A stretch of DNA of 64,000 bases from Chamaea fasciata. Its lineage: Eukaryota > Chordata > Aves > Passeriformes > Sylviidae. Position 1 is the stretch's first letter. Each line of letters starts with the position of its first letter. A model generated the notes under the pieces. That model was not told where the DNA came from, ran no database searches, and saw only the letters and a list, made by a program, of their open reading frames with translations. A program made the position numbers and the translations under genes. This document shows, one piece after another, positions 24,894 to 34,443 of the stretch. The stretch is taken from contig JARCOQ010000198.1 of assembly GCA_029207755.1 (NCBI GenBank), forward strand, positions 1 to 64,000, given 5' to 3'.

Positions 24894-27185
24894 GACATCA
24901 GGCACCTGGGCAGCTAACTTTACTTACCCCTGGAAACAGGCCATCCTTTGTTCCCAACTCCCTTAGCCGGACACCAGGCCTCGGCCACGTACGATCCCAA
25001 ACGGAACAGGATTTCTTCCAGATGCAAGCTGCCACAAACTGGAAGCCTGGCTGCTCTTTGAGGGCCAATGGCCTCCTACAAACTGACATCAGGCACCTGG
25101 GCAGCTGACTTTACTTACCCCTGGAAACAGGCATTCATTTGTGCCCAACTCCCTCTGCCGGGCACCAGGCCTCGGCCACCTACAATCCAAAACGGAACAG
25201 CATTTCTTCCAGATGCAAGCTGCCACAAGCTGGAAGACTAGCTTCCCTTGGAGGGCCAAAGGCCTCCTACAAACTGACATCAGGCACCTGGGCAGCTGAC
25301 TTTACTTACCCCTGGAAATAGGCCATCATTTGTGCCCAATTTCCTCTGCTGGGCACGTGGCTCCGGCCACCTACAATCCCGAACGGAACAGGATTTCTTC
25401 CAGATGCAAGCTGCCACAAGCTGGAAGCCTGGCATCCCTTGGAGGGCCAAAGGCCTCCTACAAACTGACATCAGGCACCTGGGCAGCTGACTTTACTTAC
25501 CCCTGGAAACAGGCCATCCTTTCTGACCAACTCCCTCTGCCGGGCACCTGGCCTCGGCCACCTACAATCTTGAACGGAATAGGATTTTTTCCAGATGGAA
25601 GCTGCATTGAACAGGAAGACTAGCATCACTTGGAGAGCCAAAGGCCTGCTACAAACTGACATCAGGCACCTGGGCAGCTGACTTTACTTACCCCTGGAAA
25701 CAGGCCATCATTTGTGCCCAACTCCCTCTGCCGGGCACCAGGCCTCGGCCACCTACAATCCCAAACGGAACAGGATTTCTTCCAGATGCAAGCTGCCACA
25801 AGCTGGAAGCCTGGCTTCCCATGGAGGGCCAAAGGCCTACTACAAACTGACATCAGGCACCTGGGCAGCTGACTTTACTTACCCCTGGAAACAGGCCATC
25901 CTTTGTTCCCAACTCCTGCAGCAGGGCACCTGGCCTCGGCCACCTACAATCCCAAACGGAACAGGATTTCTTCAAGATGCAAGCTGCCACAAGCTGGAAG
26001 CCTGGCTTCCCATGGAGGGCCAAAGGCCTGCTACAAACTGATTCAAGGCACCTGGGCAGCTGACTTTACTAACCCCTGGAAACAGGCCATCATTTGTGCC
26101 CAACTCCCTCTGCCGGGCACCTGGCCTCGGCCACCTTCAATCCCGAATGGAACAGGATTTCTTCCAGATGCAAGCTGCCACAAACTGGTAGACTTGCTTC
26201 CCTTGGATGGCCAAAGGCCTCCTACAAACTGACATCAGGCACCTGGGCAGCTGACTTTACTAACCCTTGGAAACAGGCCATCATTTGTTCCCTACTCCCT
26301 CAGCAGGGCACCCGGCTCCGGACACCTACAATCCCGAACGAAACAGGATTTCTTCCAGATGCAAGCTGCCACAAGCTGGAAGCCTGGCTTCCCTTGGAGG
26401 GCCAAAGTCCTCCTACAAACTGACATCAGGCACCTGGGCAGCTGACTTTACTTACCCCTGGAAACAGGCCATCCTTTGTTCCCAACTCCCTCTGCCGGGC
26501 ACCTGGCCTCGGCCACCTTCAATCCCGAATGGAACAGGATTTCTTCCAGATGCAAGCTGCCACAAACTGGTAGACTTGCTTCCCTTGGATGGCCAAAGGC
26601 CTCCTACAAACTGACATCAGGCACCTGGGCAGCTGACTTTACTAACCCTTGGAAACAGGCCATCATTTGTTCCCTACTCCCTCAGCAGGGCACCCGGCTC
26701 CAGACACCTACAATCCCGAACGAAACAGGATTTCTTCCAGATGTAAGCTGCCACAAGCTGGAAGCCTGGCTTCCCTTGGAGAGCCAAAGGCCTCCTACAA
26801 ACTGACATCAGGCACCTGGGCAGCTGACTTTACTTAGCCCTGGAAACAGGCCATCATTTGTGCCCAATTTCCTCTGCCGGGCACCTGGCCTCGGCCACCT
26901 ACAATCCCGAACGGAACAGGATTTCTTCCAGATGCAAGCTGCCACAAGCTGGAATCCTGGCTTCCCATGGAGGGCCAAAGGCCTTCTACAAACTGACATC
27001 AGGCACCTGGGCAGCTAACTTTACTTCCCCCTGGAAACAGGCCATCCTTTGTGCCCAACTCCCTCTGCCAGGCACCTGGCCTCGGCCACCTACATTCCCG
27101 AGCAGAACAGCATTTCTTCAAGATGCAAGCTGCCACAAACTGGAAGACTTGCTTCTCTTGGAGGGCCAAAGGCCTCCTACAAACT
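24894..27185. repeat. 12-monomer higher-order unit E-K-J-C-P-Q-R-B-R'-B'-S-G
   Basis: The unit is 2292 bp (12 x 191). Its first four monomers, E-K-J-C, recur at 27186-27949 and at 31197-31960 with offsets of 2292 and 6303. The R-B-R'-B'-S-G tail is the same tail used by the core units from 28905 onward. The P monomer (25658-25848) resembles F in its first half (CACCAGGCC, CCAAACGG) but lacks the NheI-site block, and Q, R and B follow it directly without L-C'-H. Confidence 0.8.
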
Positions 27186-28904
27186 GACATCAGGCACCTG
27201 GGCAGCTAACTTTACTTACCACTGGAAACAGGCCATCCTTTGTTCCCAACTCCCTTAGCCGGACACCAGGCCTCGGCCACGTACGATCCCAAACGGAACA
27301 GGATTTCTTCCAGATGCAAGCTGCCACAAACTGGAAGCCTGGCTGCTCCTTGAGGGCCAATGGCCTCCTACAAACTGACATCAGGCACCTGGGCAGCTGA
27401 CTTTACTTACCCCTGGAAACAGGCATTCATTTGTGCCCAACTCCCTCTGCCGGGCACCAGGCCTCGGCCACCTACAATCCAAAACGGAACAGCATTTCTT
27501 CCAGATGCAAGCTGCCACAAGCTGGAAGACTAGCTTCCCTTGGAGGGCCAAAGGCCTCCTACAAACTGACATCAGGCACCTGGGCAGCTGACTTTACTTA
27601 CCCCTGGAAATAGGCCATCATTTGTGCCCAATTTCCTCTGCTGGGCACGTGGCTCCGGCCACCTACAATCCCGAACGGAACAGGATTTCTTCCAGATGCA
27701 AGCTGCCACAAGCTGGAAGCCTGGCATCCCTTGGAGGGCCAAAGGCCTCCTACAAACTGACATCAGGCACCTGGGCAGCTGACTTTACTTACCCCTGGAA
27801 ACAGGCCATCCTTTCTGACCAACTCCCTCTGCCGGGCACCTGGCCTCGGCCACCTACAATCTTGAACGGAATAGGATTTTTTCCAGATGGAAGCTGCATT
27901 GAACAGGAAGACTAGCATCACTTGGAGAGCCAAAGGCCTGCTACAAACTGACATCAGGCACCTGGGCAGCTGACTTTACTTACCCCTGGAAACAGGCCAT
28001 CATTTGTGCCCAACTCCCTCTGCCGGGCACCAGGCCTCGGCCACCTACAATCCCAAACGGAACAGGATTTCTTCCAGATGCAAGCTGACACAAGCTAGCA
28101 GCCAGTCTTCCCATGGAGGGCCAAAGGCCTCCTACAAACTGACATCAGGCACCTGGGCAGCTGACTTTACTTAGCCCTGGAAACAGGCCATCATTTGTGC
28201 CCAATTTCCTCTGCCGGGCACCTGGCCTCGGCCACCTACAATCCCGAACGGAACAGGATTTCTTCCAGATGCAAGCTGCCACAAGCTGGAAGCCTGGCTT
28301 CCCATGGAGGGCCAAAGGCCTTCTACAAACTGACATCAGGCACCTGGGCAGCTAACTTTACTTCCCCCTGGAAACAGGCCATCCTTTGTGCCCAACTCCC
28401 TCTGCCAGGCACCTGGCCTCGGCCACCTACATTCCCGAGCAGAACAGCATTTCTTCAAGATGCAAGCTGCCACAAACTGGAAGACTTGCTTCTCTTGGAG
28501 GGCCAAAGGCCTCCTACAAACTGACATCAGGCACCTGGGCAGCTAACTTTACTTACCCCTGGAAACAGGCCATCCTTTGTTCCCAACTCCCTTAGCCGGA
28601 CACCAGGCCTCGGCCACGTACGATCCCAAACGGAACAGGATTTCTTCCAGATGCAAGCTGCCACAAACTGGAAGCCTGGCTGCTCTTTGAGGGCCAATGG
28701 CCTCCTACAAACTGACATCAGGCACCTGGGCAGCTGACTTTACTTACCCCTGGAAATAGGCCATCATTTGTGCCCAACTCCCTCTGCCGGGCACCAGGCC
28801 TCGGCCACCTACAATCCCAAACGGAACAGGATTTCTTCCAGATGCAAGCTGACACAAGCTAGCAGCCAGTCTTCCCATGGAGGGCCAAAGGCCTCCTACA
28901 AACT
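27186..28904. repeat. 9-monomer block E-K-J-C-F-S-G-E-F'
   Basis: The block is 1719 bp, exactly nine monomers. It repeats E-K-J-C from the preceding unit, then goes F-S-G-E-F'. The direct F-to-S step is seen only here; elsewhere F is followed by L. S and G at 28141-28522 closely match S and G seven monomers earlier (26804-27185, offset 1337). F' differs from F by starting with GGAAATAGGCC instead of GGAAACAGGCC. Confidence 0.8.
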
Positions 28905-29095
28905 GACATCAGGCACCTGGGCAGCTGACTTTACTTACCCCTGGAAACAGGCCATCATTTGTGCCAAACTCCCTCTGCTGGGCACCCGGCTCCGGCCACC
29001 TACAATCCCGAACGGAACAGGATTTCTTCCAGATGCAAGCTGCCACAAGCTGGAAGCCTGGCTTCCCTTGGAGGGCCAAAGGCCTCCTACAAACT
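28905..29095. repeat. Monomer type L (core position 1)
   Basis: Diagnostic variants are GTGCCAAACTCC (the consensus has GTGCCCAACTCC), GCTGGGCACCCGG and GGCTCCGGCC. Most copies outside core units 1, 3 and 5 also have GGAAAAAGGCC in place of GGAAACAGGCC. L starts at 19546, 22601, 23748, 28905, 32152, 34444, 37500, 39025, 41700, 44756, 48002, 50676, 52968, 57934 and 59461. Confidence 0.9.
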
Positions 29096-29286
29096 GACAT
29101 CAGGCACCTGGGCAGCTGACTTTACTTACCCCTGGAAACAGGCCATCCTTTCTGACCAACTCCCTCTGCCGGGCACCTGGCCTCGGCCACCTACAATCTT
29201 GAACGGAATAGGATTTTTTCCAGATGGAAGCTGCATTGAACAGGAAGAGTAGCATCACTTGGAGAGCCAAAGGCCTGCTACAAACT
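29096..29286. repeat. Monomer type C' (divergent monomer, core position 2)
   Basis: This is the most divergent type. It has CCTTTCTGACCAACTCC, ATCTTGAACGGAATAGG, a run of six T, GATGGAAGCTGCATTGAACA, then GAAGAGTAGCATCACTTGG and GAGAGCC. Type C differs mainly by GAAGACTAGC. C' always follows L in the core units, while C always follows J. Both have the usual length, so the changes are substitutions and balanced indels. Confidence 0.9.
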
Positions 29287-29477
29287 GACATCAGGCACCT
29301 GGGCAGCTGACTTTACTTACCCCTGGAAACAGGTTCTCATTTGTGCCCAACTCCCACATCCGGGCACCAGGCCTCGGTCACCTACGATCCCAAACGGAAC
29401 AGGATTTCTTCCAGATGCAAGCTGCCACAAGCTGGAAGCCTGGCTTCCCATGGAGGGCCAAAGGCCTACTACAAACT
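29287..29477. repeat. Monomer type H (core position 3)
   Basis: Diagnostic variants are CAGGTTCTCATTTG, CTCCCACATCCGGG, CTCGGTCACCTACGATCC and a CCCATGG (NcoI) block followed by CTACTAC. H also occurs in domain 1 copy A (6944-7134), at 15919, and at 61751 and 62515, without its usual core neighbours. Confidence 0.9.
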
Positions 29478-29668
29478 GACATCAGGCACCTGGGCAGCTG
29501 ACTTTACTTACCCCTGGAAACAGGCCATCCTTTTTTCCCAACTCCTGCAGCAGGGCACCTGGCCTCGGCCACCTACAATCCCAAACGGAACAGGATTTCT
29601 TCAAGATGCAAGCTGCCACAAGCTGGAAGCCTGGCTTCCCATGGAGGGCCAAAGGCCTGCTACAAACT
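29478..29668. repeat. Monomer type Q (core position 4)
   Basis: Diagnostic variants are CTCCTGCAGCAGGG (a PstI site), CCAAACGG, CTTCAAGATG, CCCATGG and GGCCTGCTAC. Two subtypes exist: CCTTTTTTCCC, as here, and CCTTTGTTCCC, as near 32775. The next monomer then begins GATTCAAGG instead of GACATCAGG. Confidence 0.9.
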
Positions 29669-29859
29669 GATTCAAGGCACCTGGGCAGCTGACTTTACTT
29701 ACCCCTGGAAACAGGCCATCATTTGTGCCCAACTCCCTCTCCAGGGCACCTGGCCTCGGCCACCTTCAATCCCGAATGGAACAGGATTTCTTCCAGATGC
29801 AAGCTGCCACAAACTGGTAGACTTGCTTCCCTTGGATGGCCAAAGGCCTCCTACAAACT
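29669..29859. repeat. Monomer type R (core position 5)
   Basis: It begins GATTCAAGGCACC and carries CACCTTCAATCCCGAATGG, CTGGTAGACTTGC and TTGGATGGCC. Subtypes differ at m71-m76: CTCTCCAGGG here, CTCTGCCGGG and CTCTGCAGGG elsewhere. R closes the invariant five-monomer core and is followed by B, B' or S. Confidence 0.9.
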
Positions 29860-30050
29860 GACATCAGGCACCTGGGCAGCTGACTTTACTAACCCTTGGA
29901 AACAGGCCATCATTTGTTCCCTACTCCCTCAGCAGGGCACCCGGCTCCGGACACCTACAATCCCGAACGAAACAGGATTTCTTCCAGATGCAAGCTGCCA
30001 CAAGCTGGAAGCCTGGCTTCCCTTGGAGGGCCAAAGTCCTCCTACAAACT
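29860..30050. repeat. Monomer type B
   Basis: Diagnostic variants are ACTAACCCTTGG, TTCCCTACTCCC, CTCAGCAGGGCACCCGG, CTCCGGACACC (a BspEI site), CCGAACGAAACAGG and AAAGTCCTCC. B follows R or T-R. It leads to R', J, E or U, making it the main branching point of the higher-order units. Confidence 0.88.
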
Positions 30051-30241
30051 GACATCAGGCACCTGGGCAGCTAACTTTACTTACCCCTGGAAACAGGCCA
30101 TCCTTTGTTCCCAACTCCCTCTGCCGGGCACCTGGCCTCGGCCACCTTCAATCCCGAATGGAACAGGATTTCTTCCAGATGCAAGCTGCCACAAACTGGT
30201 AGACTTGCTTCCCTTGGATGGCCAAAGGCCTCCTACAAACT
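30051..30241. repeat. Monomer type R'
   Basis: The right half is the same as R (CTTCAATCCCGAATGG, CTGGTAGACTTGC). The left half has GACATCAGG, CAGCTAACTTTAC and TTTGTTCCCAACTCC instead of the R versions. The half-and-half pattern suggests R' arose as a mosaic of R with another type. It is always followed by B'. Confidence 0.85.
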
Positions 30242-30432
30242 GACATCAGGCACCTGGGCAGCTGACTTTACTAACCCTTGGAAACAGGCCATCATTTGTT
30301 CCCTACTCCCTCAGCAGGGCACCCGGCTCCGGACACCTACAATCCCGAACGAAACAGGATTTCTTCCAGATGTAAGCTGCCACAAGCTGGAAGCCTGGCT
30401 TCCCTTGGAGAGCCAAAGGCCTCCTACAAACT
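30242..30432. repeat. Monomer type B'
   Basis: It is nearly identical to B but has AGATGTAAGCTGCC and TTGGAGAGCCAAAGGCC in place of AGATGCAAGC and GGAGGGCCAAAGTCC. B' is followed by S in every case I traced, so B and B' are position-specific alleles within the higher-order units. Confidence 0.87.
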
Positions 30433-30623
30433 GACATCAGGCACCTGGGCAGCTGACTTTACTTAGCCCTGGAAACAGGCCATCATTTGTGCCCAATTTC
30501 CTCTGCCGGGCACCTGGCCTCGGCCACCTACAATCCCGAACGGAACAGGATTTCTTCCAGATGCAAGCTGCCACAAGCTGGAAGCCTGGCTTCCCATGGA
30601 GGGCCAAAGGCCTTCTACAAACT
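30433..30623. repeat. Monomer type S
   Basis: Diagnostic variants are ACTTAGCCCTGG, GTGCCCAATTTCCTCTGCC, a CCCATGG block and GGCCTTCTAC. Relatives lacking TTAGCCC occur at 16492, 55451 and 63278. S is followed by G in all but one traced case; at 55451 it is followed by a Q-like monomer. Confidence 0.87.
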
Positions 30624-30814
30624 GACATCAGGCACCTGGGCAGCTAACTTTACTTCCCCCTGGAAACAGGCCATCCTTTGTGCCCAACTCCCTCTGCCAG
30701 GCACCTGGCCTCGGCCACCTACATTGCCGAGCAGAACAGCATTTCTTCAAGATGCAAGCTGCCACAAACTGGAAGATTTGCTTCTCTTGGAGGGCCAAAG
30801 GCCTCCTACAAACT
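30624..30814. repeat. Monomer type G
   Basis: Diagnostic variants are CAGCTAAC, ACTTCCCCCTGG, CTGCCAGGCACC, GAGCAGAACAGCATTTC, CTTCAAGATG and TTGCTTCTCTTGG. The site before GAGCAG reads ACATTGCC here and ACATTCCC in most others. This copy alone has GGAAGATTTGC where others have GGAAGACTTGC. G leads to T, E or, once, a T/Q mosaic. Confidence 0.87.
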
Positions 30815-31005
30815 GAAACCAGGCACCTGGGCAGCTAACTTTACTTACCCCTGGAAACAGGCCATCCATTGTTCCCAACTCCCTCTGCCGGGCACCTGGC
30901 CTCGGCCACCTACAATCCCGAACGGAACAGCATTTCTTCCAGATGCAAGCTGCCACAAGCTGGAAGCCAGGCTTCCCATGGAGGGCCAAAGGCCTGCTAC
31001 AAACT
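30815..31005. repeat. Monomer type T
   Basis: It begins GAAACCAGGCACC in place of GACATCAGG, then has CATCCATTGTTCCC, AACAGCATTTC, GAAGCCAGGCTTCCCATGG and GGCCTGCTAC. It normally leads to R. Here alone it leads to G', whose first bases (GATTCAAGG) still look like the start of R. Confidence 0.86.
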
Positions 31006-31196
31006 GATTCAAGGCACCTGGGCAGCTAACTTTACTTCCCCCTGGAAACAGGCCATCCTTTGTGCCCAACTCCCTCTGCCAGGCACCTGGCCTCGGCCAC
31101 CTACATTCCCGAGCAGAACAGCATTTCTTCAAGATGCAAGCTGCCACAAACTGGAAGACTTGCTTTTCTTGGAGGGCCAAAGGCCTCCTACAAACT
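31006..31196. repeat. Monomer G' (G with an R-like start)
   Basis: The first bases GATTCAAGG match R, but from CAGCTAACTTTACTTCCCCC onward it is a G monomer with ACATTCCC and TTGCTTTTCTTGG. The switch lies between about 31015 and 31028. This is consistent with an exchange that joined the T-R border to the S-G border. It was seen once in the window. Confidence 0.75.
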
Positions 31197-31387
31197 GACA
31201 TCAGGCACCTGGGCAGCTAACTTTACTTACCACTGGAAACAGGCCATCCTTTGTTCCCAACTCCCTTAGCCGGACACCAGGCCTCGGCCACGTACGATCC
31301 CAAACGGAACAGGATTTCTTCCAGATGCAAGCTGCCACAAACTGGAAGCCTGGCTGCTCCTTGAGGGCCAATGGCCTCCTACAAACT
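31197..31387. repeat. Monomer type E
   Basis: Diagnostic variants are CTCCCTTAGCCGGACACC, CCACGTACGATCC, GGCTGCTCCTTGAGGGCC and CCAATGGCC. The copies at 27186 and 31197 share TACCACTGG where others have TACCCCTGG. Related monomers without the CGTACG block occur in domain 1 (about 3507 and 10955). Confidence 0.87.
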
Positions 31388-31578
31388 GACATCAGGCACC
31401 TGGGCAGCTGACTTTACTTACCCCTGGAAACAGGCATTCATTTGTGCCCAACTCCCTCTGCCGGGCACCAGGCCTCGGCCACCTACAATCCAAAACGGAA
31501 CAGCATTTCTTCCAGATGCAAGCTGCCACAAGCTGGAAGACTAGCTTCCCTTGGAGGGCCAAAGGCCTCCTACAAACT
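31388..31578. repeat. Monomer type K
   Basis: Diagnostic variants are ACAGGCATTCATTTG, AATCCAAAACGG, AACAGCATTTC and GAAGACTAGCTTCCC. It follows E and precedes J at 25085, 27377 and 31388. K-like monomers with CCAAAAC also occur near 3698, 11146, 23174 and 56597. Confidence 0.85.
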
Positions 31579-31769
31579 GACATCAGGCACCTGGGCAGCT
31601 GACTTTACTTACCCCTGGAAATAGGCCATCATTTGTGCCCAATTTCCTCTGCTGGGCACGTGGCTCCGGCCACCTACAATCCCGAACGGAACAGGATTTC
31701 TTCCAGATGCAAGCTGCCACAAGCTGGAAGCCTGGCATCCCTTGGAGGGCCAAAGGCCTCCTACAAACT
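31579..31769. repeat. Monomer type J
   Basis: Diagnostic variants are GGAAATAGGCC, CCAATTTCCTCTGCTGGG, GGCACGTGGCTCCGG and CTGGCATCCC. The GCTGGGCACGTGG block contains a CACGTG E-box-like hexamer. J is followed by C in every case traced. Subtypes have TACCTTTGGAAAT (40172, 44183, 50103) or TACCCCTGGAAAT. Confidence 0.87.
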
Positions 31770-31960
31770 GACATCAGGCACCTGGGCAGCTGACTTTACT
31801 TACCCCTGGAAACAGGCCATCCTTTCTGACCAACTCCCTCTGCCGGGCACCTGGCCTCGGCCACCTACAATCTTGAACGGAATAGGATTTTTTCCAGATG
31901 GAAGCTGCATTGAACAGGAAGACTAGCATCACTTGGAGAGCCAAAGGCCTGCTACAAACT
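31770..31960. repeat. Monomer type C (divergent monomer after J)
   Basis: It shares CTTTCTGACC, ATCTTGAACGG, AATAGG, the six-T run and GCATTGAACAGG with C', but has GAAGACTAGC. Together C and C' start at 27 positions: 6753, then from 19164 onward. The copy at 62324 has GATGCAAGC instead of GATGGAAGC. Confidence 0.88.
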
Positions 31961-32151
31961 GACATCAGGCACCTGGGCAGCTGACTTTACTTACCCCTGG
32001 AAACAGGCCATCATTTGTGCCCAACTCCCTCTGCCGGGCACCAGGCCTCGGCCACCTACAATCCCAAACGGAACAGGATTTCTTCCAGATGCAAGCTGAC
32101 ACAAGCTAGCAGCCAGTCTTCCCATGGAGGGCCAAAGGCCTCCTACAAACT
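31961..32151. repeat. Monomer type F (NheI-site monomer)
   Basis: Diagnostic variants are GGGCACCAGGCC, CCAAACGG, CACAAGCTAGCAGCC (an NheI site) and AGTCTTCCCATGG. Subtypes read GCTGACACAAGC, as here, or GCTGCCACAAGC. F precedes L except at 27950, where it precedes S. F' has GGAAATAGGCC and follows E. Confidence 0.87.
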
Positions 32152-34443
32152 GACATCAGGCACCTGGGCAGCTGACTTTACTTACCCCTGGAAAAAGGCC
32201 ATCATTTGTGCCAAACTCCCTCTGCTGGGCACCCAGCTCCGGCCACCTACAATCCCGAATGGAACAGGATTTCTTCCAGATGCAAGCTGCCACAAGCTGG
32301 AAGCCTGGCTTCCCTTGGAGGGCCAAAGGCCTCCTACAAACTGACATCAGGCACCTGGGCAGCTGACTTTACTTACCCCTGGAAACAGGCCATCCTTTCT
32401 GACCAACTCCCTCTGCCGGGCACCTGGCCTCGGCCACCTACAATCTTGAACGGAATAGGATTTTTTCCAGATGGAAGCTGCATTGAACAGGAAGAGTAGC
32501 ATCACTTGGAGAGCCAAAGGCCTGTTACAAACTGACATCAGGCACCTGGGCAGCTGACTTTACTTACCCCTGGAAACAGGTTCTCATTTGTGCCCAACTC
32601 CCACATCCGGGCACCAGGCCTCGGTCACCTACGATCCCAAACAGAACAGGATTTCTTCCAGATGCAAGCTGCCACAAGCTGGAAGCCTGGCTTCCCATGG
32701 AGGGCCAAAGGCCTACTACAAACTGACATCAGGCACCTGGGCAGCTGACTTTACTTACCCCTGGAAACAGGCCATCCTTTGTTCCCAACTCCTGCAGCAG
32801 GGCACCTGGCCTCGGCCACCTACAATCCCAAACGGAACAGGATTTCTTCAAGATGCAAGCTGCCACAAGCTGGAAGCCTGGCTTCCCATGGAGGGCCAAA
32901 GGCCTGCTACAAACTGATTCAAGGCACCTGGGCAGCTGACTTTACTAACCCCTGGAAACAGGCCATCATTTGTGCCCAACTCCCTCTGCCGGGCACCTGG
33001 CCTCGGCCACCTTCTATCCCGAATGGAACAGGATTTCTTCCAGATGCAAGCTGCCACAAACTGGTAGACTTGCTTCCCTTGGATGGCCAAAGGCCTCCTA
33101 CAAACTGACATCAGGCACCTGGGCAGCTGACTTTACTAACCCTTGGAAACAGGCCATCATTTGTTCCCTACTCCCTCAGCAGGGCACCCGGCTCCGGACA
33201 CCTACAATCCCGAACGAAACAGGATTTCTTCCAGATGCAAGCTGCCACAAGCTGGAAGCCTGGCTTCCCTTGGAGGGCCAAAGTCCTCCTACAAACTGAC
33301 ATCAGGCACCTGGGCAGCTAACTTTACTTACCCCTGGAAACAGGCCATCCTTTGTTCCCAACTCCCTCTGCCGGGCACCTGGCCTCGGCCACCTTCAATC
33401 CCGAATGGAACAGGATTTCTTCCAGATGCAAGCTGCCACAAACTGGTAGACTTGCTTCCCTTGGATGGCCAAAGGCCTCCTACAAACTGACATCAGGCAC
33501 CTGGGCAGCTGACTTTACTAACCCTTGGAAACAGGCCATCATTTGTTCCCTACTCCCTCAGCAGGGCACCCGGCTCCGGACACCTACAATCCCGAACGAA
33601 ACAGGATTTCTTCCAGATGTAAGCTGCCACAAGCTGGAAGCCTGGCTTCCCTTGGAGAGCCAAAGGCCTCCTACAAACTGACATCAGGCACCTGGGCAGC
33701 TGACTTTACTTAGCCCTGGAAACAGGCCATCATTTGTGCCCAATTTCCTCTGCCGGGCACCTGGCCTCGGCCACCTACAATCCCGAACGGAACAGGATTT
33801 CTTCCAGATGCAAGCTGCCACAAGCTGGAAGCCTGGCTTCCCATGGAGGGCCAAAGGCCTTCTACAAACTGACATCAGGCACCTGGGCAGCTAACTTTAC
33901 TTCCCCCTGGAAACAGGCCATCCTTTGTGCCCAACTCCCTCTGCCAGGCACCTGGCCTCGGCCACCTACATTCCCGAGCAGAACAGCATTTCTTCAAGAT
34001 GCAAGCTGCCACAAACTGGAAGACTTGCTTCTCTTGGAGGGCCAAAGGCCTCCTACAAACTGACATCAGGCACCTGGGCAGCTAACTTTACTTACCCCTG
34101 GAAACAGGCCATCCTTTGTTCCCAACTCCCTTAGCCGGACACCAGGCCTCGGCCACGTACGATCCCAAACGGAACAGGATTTCTTCCAGATGCAAGCTGC
34201 CACAAACTGGAAGCCTGGCTGCTCTTTGAGGGCCAATGGCCTCCTACAAACTGACATCAGGCACCTGGGCAGCTGACTTTACTTACCCCTGGAAATAGGC
34301 CATCATTTGTGCCCAACTCCCTCTGCCGGGCACCAGGCCTCGGCCACCTACAATCCCAAACGGAACAGGATTTCTTCCAGATGCAAGCTGACACAAGCTA
34401 GCAGCCAGTCTTCCCATGGAGGGCCAAAGGCCTCCTACAAACT
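32152..34443. repeat. Core unit 2, 12 monomers
   Basis: Order: L-C'-H-Q-R-B-R'-B'-S-G-E-F'; 2292 bp. It carries the private variants CCTGTTACAAAC at the end of C' and CCAAACAGAACAGG in H, and the Q subtype CCTTTGTTCCC. It is nearly the same as core unit 9 (50676-52967), 18,524 bp away. Confidence 0.87.

Larger units (their letters stand above)
28905..32151. repeat. Core unit 1 (reference unit), 17 monomers
   Basis: Order: L-C'-H-Q-R-B-R'-B'-S-G-T-G'-E-K-J-C-F, 3247 bp or exactly 17 x 191. It is the first of nine consecutive units that open with L-C'-H-Q-R. It holds nearly all monomer types of the second half of the window, so the types are defined on it below. The T-to-G' step is seen only here. 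Confidence 0.88.

Noticed and set aside
29096..29286. Insertion of a foreign element within the C-type monomer
   Set aside because: C and C' keep the 191-bp length and align end to end with the consensus. The differences are substitutions and small balanced indels, with no target-site duplication or terminal repeats.
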